From the NCBI GenBank assembly GCA_027922465.2, contig BQMF02000026.1, positions 1,426,001-1,490,000 on the forward strand: DNA of 64,000 nt, written 5' to 3'. The number at the start of each line of letters is the position of its first letter. Within the stretch, counting starts at the first letter, position 1. Position numbers and translations under genes: made by a program. Source of the DNA: Turritopsis dohrnii. Its lineage: Eukaryota; Cnidaria; Hydrozoa; Anthoathecata; Oceaniidae. Positions 22,306 to 33,300 of this stretch are shown piece by piece. The notes under the pieces were generated by a model. That model made no database searches, was not told where the DNA came from, and saw only the letters and a list, made by a program, of their open reading frames with translations.

Positions 22306-22456
22306 TTCAGTTTTTCAGGCTCTACAACATGGGTATATTTTCTGTTTCCAATTCCCAAATTAAAATTTTCATCACGAAGTTCGCACACGGGAAAGGTGAA
22401 TTTCACACATCCTTTTTGAAGTTAAACTCGGTAAAAATTTTTACCCGGGTTACTAG
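22306..22456 (+). mobile_element. Helitron 3' end fragment
   Basis: Shares the CTACAACATGGGTAT segment with 28181-28717 and 56095-56624. It ends with a perfect hairpin GGTAAAAATTTTTACC, then CGGGTTA and CTAG (22453-22456), followed by T. Hairpin plus CTAG|T is the known Helitron 3' end. It truncates the Tigger gene. Confidence 0.7.
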
Positions 22457-22558
22457 TCTATTATATAATAGTGTGTGCCACACTTTTATTTTAGAGAGTG
22501 ATTATTTTAAGGTGATTCCTGTGTCCAAAATGATATTTACGAATATGATAGACAGTTA
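22457..22558 (+). mobile_element. Helitron 5' end fragment, head-to-tail
   Basis: Begins TCTATTATATAATAG at 22457, directly after the CTAG of the preceding Helitron. It continues with the CACTTTTATTTTAGAGAGTGAT block also found at 56121-56145. The TIR element starting at 22559 cuts it off. Confidence 0.6.
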
Positions 22559-23705
22559 GGAACAACAATAGAATGAGGGATCCCTCAATTGAAGCAAATA
22601 CATATGGATTTTGATAACAAACGATATTAACGTTTATATCGTTAATGGAACTATAGATTAACGTTGTTATCGTTAATTTTTACCATTTCGTTAATATGGT
22701 AAGAGCACAGATTACCGTTATGGTCGCTAAAAAGTTTTGTTCAAGCCATTTGTTTATATATTTCACATATGTGTGCCGTTTTATGAAGTTCTAAAATAAC
22801 CGTGATAGCAATAAATTCAAAACAAACTCGCTTGTTCATGACGTGATATAAACTCTGATTCATTCAATTATGACACGCGGACATATTTTTCTAGAAATAA
22901 CAACTTTCTGAAAAGAACTTTTATTTCATTTGATATTCCGGTACCTTCAGCACATATCTGAAAAGCCGCTTTAAAATACCGTGTTATTCGATTTGGTTAT
23001 GTGTTATTTTGAAACTAAATTTACAGGTAGCACCCGTTTGTTTATTAAATTGAACTTAATTAGCTGGTTCTTCTATTCATTTGGAGATTAAAGATACAGA
23101 AGTTAGTTCGAAAGCAGGCACGAGTAGAAACCGTCTGCTATAATTCTTTTTTCTGAATTGTTCGACAGGATTGCCATTCTATAAGCTCTTGGGAGAAAAC
23201 TTTACATTATTAAAGACACATTACATTAAAGTTTTTTTTCGATAGCAAAACCTTTATTATTATTCTTTCGAAAGATATTTCACTTGCACTGGGTGGAGAT
23301 GTACCCTTAACTAAATTGATCGCAACGTTTTCAGTGATCTTTATTGATTTCTGTCATTTTGTCGATAATGTTTTCAGGTTCAACATTGGGATGAAGGATG
23401 AATGTAGGAAGGGACAAATGAAAACATTTTAACGTCAGCTTGACAAGTTGCAAAAGTTCTCTTGAAATACTCACCTTCGTTTAAATATAATATTACCTGT
23501 TTCCTTCAGTTTGTTATGAAGTTTATGTGAAATGTTGTCTGAAAGTTGTGTTTACACAGGGCTCTAAAACTTTACTTGAGGGTAATTCTAAAAATATTGA
23601 ATTTCTTACGCGGTAATCAAGCGAAAGAAAGATTAATATACGCGAAATAGTTTCCTTGTCACAAATAAATGATCACATGTTTAATATTACATATACTAAT
23701 GTTAT

Positions 23706-24922
23706 TATATATTTCCCCATAGGGCGAAATATATGTTAAAATCGTCAGTTTCCTTCATCATCATCATCTTTTTCTTCTCCGTTCACTTTTATAGCCGCGG
23801 TTCAGTATTAAACTTTGGTCTAGCTAAGGTAGTAAGAATAGAGGCTAGTCTTCAGCGAAGTAGTACGCCATGTTTTTTTTCAGACAGTGCAGTGCAGATG
23901 CAGTGCCAGCGGAAGATGTTTGTTTTCTGCTAGCTTTTACGATCATTCAAGATATAAAGCATTAAATGATGGAAATAAATGTTTTTATTTCAGTGTTGTC
24001 CTAAAATGTTCTGTATATTTTGAATGAACGTGTGAAAATTAGAAAAAAAGTTATATCAAATGTCGATGTTTTGTTTTTGTTGATGGTAACAACTGGGGAA
24101 TTCGTGTTACGATGATTGGTAATTAATTTTTGGGAAAAATAAAGGATTGAAGCTGTGACTTTGGAGCAAAGGCGAAAGTTCATCATTATTAAAGGCCAGG
24201 CTGAAGACTCATTTTTATTTTGTAATACATCATGATTTGATAATGTAGAGCCCAATAATTGAATTATATACATACACAGCCATTATATTGGAAACCCTTT
24301 ATGGGAGTTACAGTCAGTTATGTTAATTCAAAGAGTATATATAACAAAAGCTGCACGTAAACACATGATGTCATTTACAACAAGAATTTCAGGAAACAGG
24401 AAAGTGATGGTGTACTGGTTAGTACCTTTGAGTGCGACCGCTGCGACCCGTGTTCGAGTCCAGTCATGTCGTATCTCAATACACCACTCCGATGCGCTTT
24501 AAAAGCAGCGTATCAGCCCATTAGGAGCCATCGACTGACTGCACACTGGCCTCCGGGCAAGTTAGAGCAATGCTATACGTATCTCTGGCGGTAAGTCAAC
24601 TAATAGTTGCAAGTCGGCGGGCGGAAGAACTAACCATTACGGATGGAAGCCCAAGGACTAAAAACTCCCGTTACTTAATTATTTACTTACTAAAATAAGT
24701 TCTTCTTCTGGTGATCAAATTCAATTCCACCCTGATTAGTAAGGACAACGTTTTTATCTGAGTATCAGGATGACTTGTTAATAATGTTTATTTTGCTGGT
24801 AATTGTATCATTGTAGTTGTATAGCGAAATGATACATTTTTTCTTATGGTTGTCAATGTAAAAACAGTAATTTTTTGGCAGTTTTGGGGAAATATATAGT
24901 CGCATTTTTGCAAATTCTTGTT
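23706..24922 (+). repeat. Dispersed repeat R1, copy B
   Basis: Starts TATATATTTCCCCATAGGG and ends with GGGGAAATATATAGTCGC; the ATATATTTCCCC words at the two ends are inverted copies. It matches 37317-39160 along both flanks but lacks a long middle part. Non-coding; a SINE is inserted at about 24402. Confidence 0.68.
24402..24690 (+). mobile_element. tRNA-derived SINE
   Basis: A GC-richer block starts with a tRNA-like head. An A-box-like TGGTGTACTGG lies at 24408-24418 and a B box GTTCGAGTCC at 24452-24461, the internal RNA polymerase III promoter layout. About 200 bp of tRNA-unrelated body and a short TTACTTA-rich tail follow. The head does not fold as a complete tRNA (no credible acceptor stem), so it is a SINE rather than a tRNA gene. 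Its absence from the paralogous repeat at 37317-39160 supports insertion. Confidence 0.72.
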
Positions 24923-24949
24923 ATCGTTAATATCGAAAATATAGTTATT

Positions 24950-25100
24950 TTCTTACGATAATAACGATATTAACGATAATAACGATATTAACGATAATAA
25001 CGTTATTAACGATAATAACGTTATTAACTATAATAAATTCACGATAATTATTAACGATATTATCGTTAATTCTATTGTTTTATTAACGATATTATTGTTT
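24950..25100. repeat. ACGATAATAACGATATT tandem array
   Basis: About four to six degenerate units of roughly 18 bp built from TAACGATAA and its complement, so each unit is partly palindromic. It lies just inside the right end of the nested element. Confidence 0.65.
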
Positions 25101-25132
25101 ACAAATGTTAATATTGTTTGTTATCAAAATCC

Positions 25133-25935
25133 CTGGAACATCACATATTATAGGCATAGTGATTAGACAAATTGTGTCTTTTCTTTCAATCTCCAATCCC
25201 TTTTCATTAATATTATCGAATTTAATCAAACAATCACGCTGGTATATTTTGTTCGGCTTTTTTGTCCATTTTTCAAAGATTTTTCTTCCAGTTTTTTGTC
25301 TATAACTTTTTTTCTACTCAGCCAAATCAGAGAAGTGAAACACCAAAATATAGGTAAAGGATTCCTGTATTCAGAAATAAAAATAACTATCTTTCATAAT
25401 TATTCAATCGAAAGATATTTCTTGTGAAACACCGGTACTTCTTTTTGACTCACCCAGTATACTTCAATTGAGGGATAATTTTGTTTTTCGGCTCATTCAT
25501 TCCTACTGCTGTGTTTCGGATAGATTTTTTCGTTGATTTTGATGTGTTTTCGGAAAGCTAATAATTTGAACCCTTGGAATTGTACTGTTGCACAATGCGA
25601 TTCACTATTATGCATTTAAAAAGCAATATATCCCTCAATCGAGGTATACGTCCCTCAATTGAGCGATCGTTTTTTTGCTCCAGAGCCTGATATATCAACT
25701 TTGCTAAGTAAAAACTAATTAATATGGTCTAAAATTCTCAGACAATCATCAATAGTGCCATCTAAGGTTATCATGTATACAAAATACGGCCACAATTGGA
25801 GATTCCCATGATTGTCAAACCTTACGTCGCAAATGATATTGATGAGTATACATTACAGCTTTGGATGCCTCAATATTCTAGATAGATTTCATAATGGTAT
25901 CACTAGTTTTCCTAATTATTGCGTTACCTCATTTT
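25133..25935. other. Right part of the TA-flanked element, no gene
   Basis: About 800 bp without recognisable coding sequence. CCTCAATTGAG/CCTCAATCGAG words near 25455, 25633 and 25653 echo the left end of the element. Confidence 0.4.
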
Positions 25936-26143
25936 AGGGATCCCTCATTCTATTGTTGTTCCTACCTGATAAAGCTCAAAAATTTGTTTAACAAGTCTCT
26001 TTTCAGTATTTCATAATTATTTATAGTTTTTGAGATTTTCATTTTTAAAATCTTATATTTAATTTATGCAATGCATATTTATGATGTAATAAGATAGTCG
26101 GTAACACTTCTCATTGCAATAACTTTAGATATAATTAATATTA

Positions 26144-27939
26144 CAGGCCTGGTCGCACATTTGGCTTGCAATGACAAGTGTAATAACAAATGCTTATTTA
26201 AAAGTCAACAAAAATCTGTCCCAAAATGTTGAAACTTAAAGTTTTGCTTCGGAAATTGTTCATGTGCTGGGATTAAATTTTATAATAACGGAACGAAACT
26301 TTGCTACCATTTCAGTAGTGAGGTCTCAGATAGTTTTGGAATACGATAGTGGTTTTGAATTAAAAATCAGTGCTCACAAATTTTCTTCATTTGGTAGTAG
26401 AAAACAAGTCTGCGAAATCCACTGAGGAATGAAGAAGGAGTTTTGTGCGCGCAGTTTTATTACGGTAGCGGCGAAAGCAAATACCGTATTAAAACACCCG
26501 TGGACTCCTACTACTACTCTGGTCGAAATGGCAATTAGTTAAATTGATTGCTGGTGTTTTATGATTAGACCCTATTCACACTAACTAACCATTTTCATCA
26601 AATTTATCGTTTATGCTTGTTTTCCACCATTGAGATATCTCAGAAAACACAGTGAAAGAACTTTTTAGAACTTTAAGTAACATTTCGAAAGCGTTTGTGT
26701 GACAAGTAAATTTGCTGCTACCGTTTTGCACCATCTGGTTTTTGTTATGTATTATTTAATTGTATTATATAATTTTCTCTTTCTTTTTAACTTTTTTTAG
26801 CGTTCTTTTAAGTTACGAAAGTATTCGCGAAGGTTGCAGTTTTGATAAAAATAATATTTTATTAAAAAAATTTGCCAGCCTGGTGGTGATGAGTTAATGG
26901 AACGGAAATGTCTTTACTCTAGTTCAAAAACGATTTGAACTTCAAACCAAAACGATGGAGAGAAACACAATTTTTTTATTATTTTCAGGTTTCATTTTTC
27001 CTCTTTATCTTTTGAATAAATTTTATCTACCGTCAAAGATGTTAAGGCTTAAATACACTATCCAATTATTTAGATTCAATTAATTGGATTCAATAAATTG
27101 GACGGTGTAAACACAAAAATTTGATGATTTTTCACCTTCTTCAACAAATTTGATCCAACAAAAAAAAAGTTGGATGTATTCAACTTTCATCCAACTTTTT
27201 TCTATTGAAATTTTTAATTACTTTCCAACACGTAAATAGAAACTCACACCTGTTTCTAGAGCTTGTTTTGAGTATGATCTCAATTAAAAAAATAATAGAA
27301 ATGTCAGGAATAGAATCATATAGCACTGTGTGTTTCTTTTCGATGTCCCTTCTAATAGATTCAGCAATTCGTCAAAATTAGCAGGACTCACTCTTAAGAA
27401 GTTCTTGAACTCTCCCTCATTTTCCAGTTGAAATTCTCTTAGAAGAGTGTTTCCTACACCAAGCTCTGTCCTCTGTGTTAACGCATCTTTCTTTTTTTGC
27501 TAAGATAAGATGCTACTACGGCTACTGCAACACCTTCTTCTTCTTCTGATTCCATCATGAAAAAGAGTTTCTTCCAACACATTCCTTAATTTTATTTGAA
27601 CGGTGTAAGCAGCTGTTTCAATTCAACAAATTGGATGATCAAATTTATCGAATCCAATTAATTGGATAGTGTATTTTAGCTTTAGAGTTAACATTTTACG
27701 TTCCGAATCTTCGAAAACATTGTTTTGTTTTATTTCTTGTTAAATTCATTCTACGTGAAAATCTCATTATTTTTACATATATGACACATTTCAAATTTGA
27801 CTTGATTATCATACAGAATGAAGATCGTTGATCTTAATTGGAAAAAATTGATCGCACATCTGTCAAAAATTTACACTGATATCATCAATTAAAGCGTGAG
27901 ATGACCACACGTCTGCTAATTTTCTTACGACCAGGCCTG
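26144..27939. mobile_element. CAGGCCTGGTCG-ended element with 6-bp duplication
   Basis: 1796 bp with inverted ends CAGGCCTGGTCG/CGACCAGGCCTG and a perfect 6-bp duplication ATATTA (26138-26143, 27940-27945). The CAGG ends look hAT-like but a 6-bp duplication is unusual for typical hATs. No transposase is recognised; the right part is occupied by a Harbinger derivative. Confidence 0.72.
27045..27681 (-). mobile_element. PIF/Harbinger deletion derivative
   Basis: 637 bp with inverted ends around TAAATACACTATCCAATTA, flanked by TTA (27042-27044, 27682-27684), which fits the TWA duplication of PIF/Harbinger. Read on the minus strand, 27360-27560 contains an N-terminal transposase remnant with NTLLREFQLENEGEFKNFL and FDELLNLLE. 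That is the conserved HARBI1-type N-terminal pattern. The remainder of the transposase is absent and an in-frame stop precedes the motif. Confidence 0.72.
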
Positions 27940-28180
27940 ATATTACATCTTTGTAAGTTACTATGTAGTAAGAGGGCTTCCACTCTGAGTTGATTGATAG
28001 AAGAATGAAGTCATAGTATTTACTAATTCAGAAGTTATACACACTAACAAAATACTATCTTATTATATCATAATTATGTGTTGTATAATTTGATGATTTT
28101 TAAATCAATTTATATCTGCCCAGGGAAACAGAATTTCCAAAAACTGTAAAAAGAGTTCTTAAACAACTTTTCGAGTTCTA

Positions 28181-28717
28181 TCATCCCTTGAAATATCATT
28201 TTAGACGCAGGAATAGGCCTTTAAGTAAATTTTACCGTAAAGTTCTTCTTTATTGCGCATGAGGCCATTTAGAGGTGAGAGCGTTTTTATGATTCATATA
28301 TAGTAGTACGTAGCGTGACGTTAGTACGTGGCATGATGTCAGGTTTTTTATCAAGGTGATGGGTGAACATGGCATTGCATCCCCTATTGAATGCAATGTT
28401 TTTGGGGCAATATCTCAAGAACCAATAGGGATAACTGATGTTTTTTGGAGTGGGATACAAGCAATGAGGTGACAAAACATTTGGGCCTGATTCTTTTTGG
28501 GGACTGGCCTGTGATTGTCATAAAAATCTTTGATCTACAATGTCTCAGTAACAGTTGGTCATAGCGAAATGATCTTATACATTTTTTTTGCTCAGCTTTT
28601 AAAGCTCTATAACATGGGTATACTTTCTGTTTGTAATTCCATGATTTTATTTTTAGTCAACTATTTTCAGCATAGGATTTGCACACACATTTGTTTTCAA
28701 AATTAAAACCGTACTAG
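28181..28717 (+). mobile_element. Short non-autonomous Helitron
   Basis: 537 bp, from TC at 28181 (preceded by A) to CTAG at 28714-28717 (followed by T). It is colinear with 56095-56624 through the GGCATTGCATCCCC and AACCAATAGGGATAACTGATG segments. The terminal hairpin is largely deleted. No protein is encoded. Confidence 0.68.
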
Positions 28718-30350
28718 TGACATATTAGTGGCGTATTAAGTTGTGTCCAAGAGTTTTCAATGTTATTTTTTTTATAAACTGTCCAAAATTTTATGTAACC
28801 GGAAAATCGATTTCATGTAATCTGTAAATTGATTTTCATAAAATTGATTTTATGGAATCGGAATTTCAATTTCATATAATCAGATTTCTTAGTCAGAATT
28901 AGTGTTAATTTTAAGAATATATTCATGATTTGTAACCATATGGTGGAAACAGTAGCAGCATTATTAAACTAACTCGTGATATGAATAAAATAGATATATA
29001 CGAAAACTCCATCCATCTGAAATAGATTTTTATTTTTAGACTGAAGGCTGTTTTCTACTTCTGTAAAATTTTCTGTAAAAAGAAACGGACAAATGCTAGA
29101 GAATGAACATGATTGGTTCTTTCACTAATTATTTCTTGAAATTTTAATATTTTACCGGACACTACCTTTGAGGGGAAAAACAGCTCGCGAAAACTTTGAG
29201 TCTCTTTACAAAATGTGCATTGTGACCTGCTAAAATTTGAACCTTGTTGCTTTCAAATCAATTCAATTCAAATACTATTATATTTTATTTCGTTGGAAAA
29301 GACATCCTTAGATTAGATGAAAAGTACTTGAAAGTCTTTTTTATAGAAAAAGATAAGTATTTGAATACTTTGTATCTTTAATTTCTATCACAATGATTTA
29401 ATTGAATTAAGTTTTATTCCAATGATGTATATATATACAGTATATGCACTTAATTAGGAAAGGGTACTTGTCATCACTCAGAAATTCCTATTATAAGCTT
29501 CCTACATTCATCAAGTGGAACAGTCTCACATTCAGGTCAAGCCTCGACTTTTTATTCCATCTTTTTGCTACTTTTTGTACCAAACCATTGTAGTCTTCTT
29601 TGTAATCACCTATTTTTCAATTCTACTGGAGATATTCTTTAAGTTAAAACATATTGACTTAAAATGATTATTTAGCAGTATAACAATGAATTTCTTGAAA
29701 ACTACTGAAGCATCAAATGAATGACCTACAAATCACATTAATTGATCAAAGGTATTGTTTTTTATAAGTTTAACTGATTAATTTGCTGCAATTATTTATG
29801 ATTTCTTCTGAATATTCCTTAAACAGTCACCGAAATATCTATCTATATTTATCTTTTTATCATGCCAAAGAAACTCCTGATACTTACATATCATCAATAG
29901 TTGCTTGTGACAGTTTTCGTTTTCTCTTCTATTTAGGAGTTCCTGCTATCCTGTTATCCTGCCACATAAACACAGCAAAGTATAATTATTACGGTAAATT
30001 TTTATGATTTTCATTTTGGAGAGAGAGTTGACTGTCTTACAAATCAGTATTCTAACTTTGTAGGAAAAAAATTATTAATACTTTGTTATCTTTGTTGCTG
30101 GGTTAGCCCTTTGTTCTGTCAGTCATCTTTTCTTGGTATTGTTTAGTAGATTTACAACTAAATTAATTAACATAATTTTTTTATGTTTCATTTGTTTTAA
30201 AATATCTAAAAATCATTATTACTTCGTTTTAAATCACTTTAACTAAATTCTCTGAGTTTTCTTCATCAGAATTGTGGATATGAATTGACAGACATACTAA
30301 ACTATTTAAAAGATTCAGATCATTTGATGCGCAACTATCTTTAATTTTAG
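28718..30350. other. Region upstream of CPSF1
   Basis: No coding sequence recognised. The stretch 28790-28900, rich in AATTGATTTTAT words, resembles 37085-37200. A promoter must lie here or upstream, but I cannot point to a TATA box or initiator with confidence. Confidence 0.4.
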
Positions 30351-30353
30351 ATG
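30345..30353 (+). promoter_or_regulatory. Splice acceptor directly at the CPSF1 start codon
   Basis: CTTTAATTTTAG immediately precedes the ATG at 30351. This has the form of a 3' splice site, so the mature 5' end would begin at the start codon. Either a 5'-UTR intron or a spliced-leader addition would explain it. Confidence 0.5.
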
Positions 30354-33300
30354 TACTCAATTCTGCAAGAAACCCATCCTCCTACAGCAGTTGATCATGC
30401 AGTGTGCTGCAATTTCTTTAATGATGAAGAGGTTAACTTAGTTACTGCTGGAGCTACCAGAATATGTATTTATCGATTGTATGAAGAGGTAAGCATAATT
30501 GGATTTTGCTTGATGAACAGAATTTTAACGAGGAGAAACATTTTGTTTCATTAGCTTATAAAACAAATGAAATCTAATGGTCTTGCTAATAGAAGATAAG
30601 ATTTTAAATTTATTAGAACAATTACTTAAAGGGGAACTAAACTCGAAAAAAAATCAAAAGTTTGTTTTCTTGGACTATTGGAAATTGCTTTAAAAATGGT
30701 GCAAGTCAGTTTTAAAATATCATTTTTCATTCCTGAGGTTTTTTCTGAAAACATGATCTCCATGGTAACATGACATCACATATAGTTAAAAAAGATATTG
30801 ATGAAAAAAAACAAACTGTGTGAATAACTCAGTTTTAATGATGTTTTTCGAAACATGGTATGTAGAATTAACTACAGTAAACAGGGCCTATTCTGACCCT
30901 TTATTTCGTGCGATAATCGCACGCTTGCCTTTAGTTCAAAATTTCGAAATTACAGTTTTGTCTAAAAATTCAGAAACACATGTTTTACTTTTGTTCATTT
31001 CATCACTGGATGTTTTTACCATAAAAAAATTAAGAGGATACGTCTAAATGTTTTTATATTAAAAACAACCACAATCTCCTATTCTTAGAACACCCTCCTT
31101 CGCAATAGTTTTATTTGCAGTATTGCACAATTTGTTCGAAAAGAACACCTGCACTTGAATGGCTTCCACAAATTAAAAAGAAAAAAGTAAAAGAAATACA
31201 CACGCGCGACTAACATTTCCGTGAAAAATTTATCAACTTACTAATAACATCTCAAAAACTAAGTAAAATATACAGTCATGCCTACGAAAAAGCGAAGAAA
31301 CGAAGATACGAAGAAGGAACTGGCCGAGAGTGCGAAAAAGTGCAAGCCTTTAAACAGTTTTTTCCCAAGGTTTGTGAACAATACTTTTTCTCTTTTAGCA
31401 AGTATACTACAATGCAACGTAATTTCCTCGTAGTTTATGCCTTGATATTCATGAGTCTGACTTATGTACATTGCATGTTGATTTCCGTTCTTAGCGCATC
31501 AAGCAACGAAAAAAATGTCTCATTGCCAACAAGTAATTCTAATTCACCACCCCAAGATCAAATCCTTGACACTTCCGTAAATAGCGAAGAACACGTAATT
31601 GATGTAGAAGACGAAGAGATTGACACCGAATATTGGAATCGCCCAATGGAATTGCTGACATCTTCATCTGAGGAGGAGGATGGCGAGGAAGAACAAGAAC
31701 AAGAAAAAAGAGTAAATGAAGAACTAAGTTTTCTACCCAGAAAAGAAGTAAAGAGTGACAAAAGATACTACGGATCATCAAATTATGAGGAAGACTTCCC
31801 TTGGCTATATTATTCCCAGGCTAAACATGGTTGGATGTGTAAGATTTGTGAAAAGTATCCTTACAGCGGTGGTCCATCAAAGGGTGCTTTCTCGACTCGA
31901 CCATGCGAGAATACACAACATCCAACCCATTCATTCAAGCAACATGAACAATCAAAACGTCACAAAAGGTTACAGTGCAAGCCTGCCGATAATAACATAA
32001 ACACTTACTTCGCAAACGCAGCTGCTATAAATGCAACAAAATTGGAGGTCTTTACATGCACAAGCGTGTTCACACTATTTATTACATGATTAGCAAAAAC
32101 ATGGCTCTTAGTACAAACTATGGGGATCTGTTACGATTTATTGCTACCAAAATTGAGGAGCCTATTACAAAGCAATATCTTAATACTTGCGCAAAAAATG
32201 CCACCTATCTAAGTGATACAGCTGCTGAAAGTTTACTTGATGCCATGAGCTTTTACTTCGAGAAACAAAGTCTGGAGGACATTCGAGAAGCTACTTGTCT
32301 TTGCCTTTACGCTGATGAAGCAGAAAATTCATCCCACAAAGAATGCTTCTCAATGTTTGTGACGTACTATTCATTTGAAAAAAATGCAATTAGAACAGCA
32401 TTTTTAGGGATAATTAACTTGAAAGGGAAAGCAGCGGCAGAAATTATGGACATGATTAAATTAGTTTTCGTGGCAAAAAATATTGATTTGGATAAAATCC
32501 TTTTCAGTGTGTTAGATGGTACAAACGTAATGAGTGGCAAACATGGAGGATTGCAAAGACGAATTCGCCATAATTCACCCTTCAATATTTACATTAATTG
32601 CCGTAACCACCGTCTTGCATTATGTTTGCCACATTTAATGAATGACGGAAACTTTGCAGAAATTCTTCTTGATTTTGACGCACTTCTTCTTGGATTGTGG
32701 AAGATGTTTCATTATTCACCCAAGAAAGGTGCAGTTTTAGAGTCAGTGCAACAAATATATGGGAAGAAGCCGTTAAGAATTCTTAAAGCGGCTGTAACCA
32801 GATGGTTAACCCATGGACCAGCTTCTCAGAGAATCCTTGACTGTTACAAGGAACTTCTTGAGACGCTCGACCACATATGTATTGAAACAAACGACTCAGA
32901 AGTTCGTGGCTATCGCAGCATGTTGATGCAGCATAAAATTTTATTTTTTACATGCTTAATGACGGATGTTCTTTCGTTAATGAATACCCTATCGCTTGTT
33001 TTACAAAAGCAAGGAATCCTCATAGTCGACGTAAAGCATTCTGTCGACTTAACAGTAAAGCAATTAACAAGCTTGTGTAATGCTACCACACCAGAGGAGT
33101 ATCAATCCATCATGTCCTCTAGAAAAAGTTATTACAGTAAATATCAAGAATTCCTTGACATTTTGAGAGACTTTACAAACTCCAGGAAGCAGCTTCGATC
33201 CAGTCCGTCCAACCAAACTATCAACAATTTCCATGAACGCGTCGCCACACCTTTTGTGAAAATGCTGATCAAGGAAGTGATGCAAGCTTTTGACGTCAGT

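Larger units (their letters stand above)
22606..25132. mobile_element. Nested element with GATAACAAAC inverted ends
   Basis: Inverted ends GGATTTTGATAACAAAC.ATATTAAC (one mismatch) at 22606-22631 and 25107-25132. ATCGTTAA-rich words follow inside both ends. The target duplication is not clear, so boundaries may be off by a few bases. It contains dispersed repeat R1 copy B, which in turn contains a SINE. Confidence 0.6.
22559..25962. mobile_element. TA-flanked TIR element, 3.4 kb
   Basis: Perfect 27-bp inverted ends (22559-22585, 25936-25962; begin GGAACAACAATAG, contain GGGATCCC) are flanked by TA on both sides (22557-22558, 25963-25964). CCTCAATTGAG-type words recur inside near both ends. 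No transposase is recognised; most of the interior is a second nested element. A TA duplication suggests a Tc1/mariner-like transposase acted in trans. Confidence 0.72.

Noticed and set aside
24402..24480. tRNA gene
   Set aside because: A and B boxes are present but no acceptor stem or full cloverleaf can be drawn, and a 200-bp body follows; it is a SINE head.
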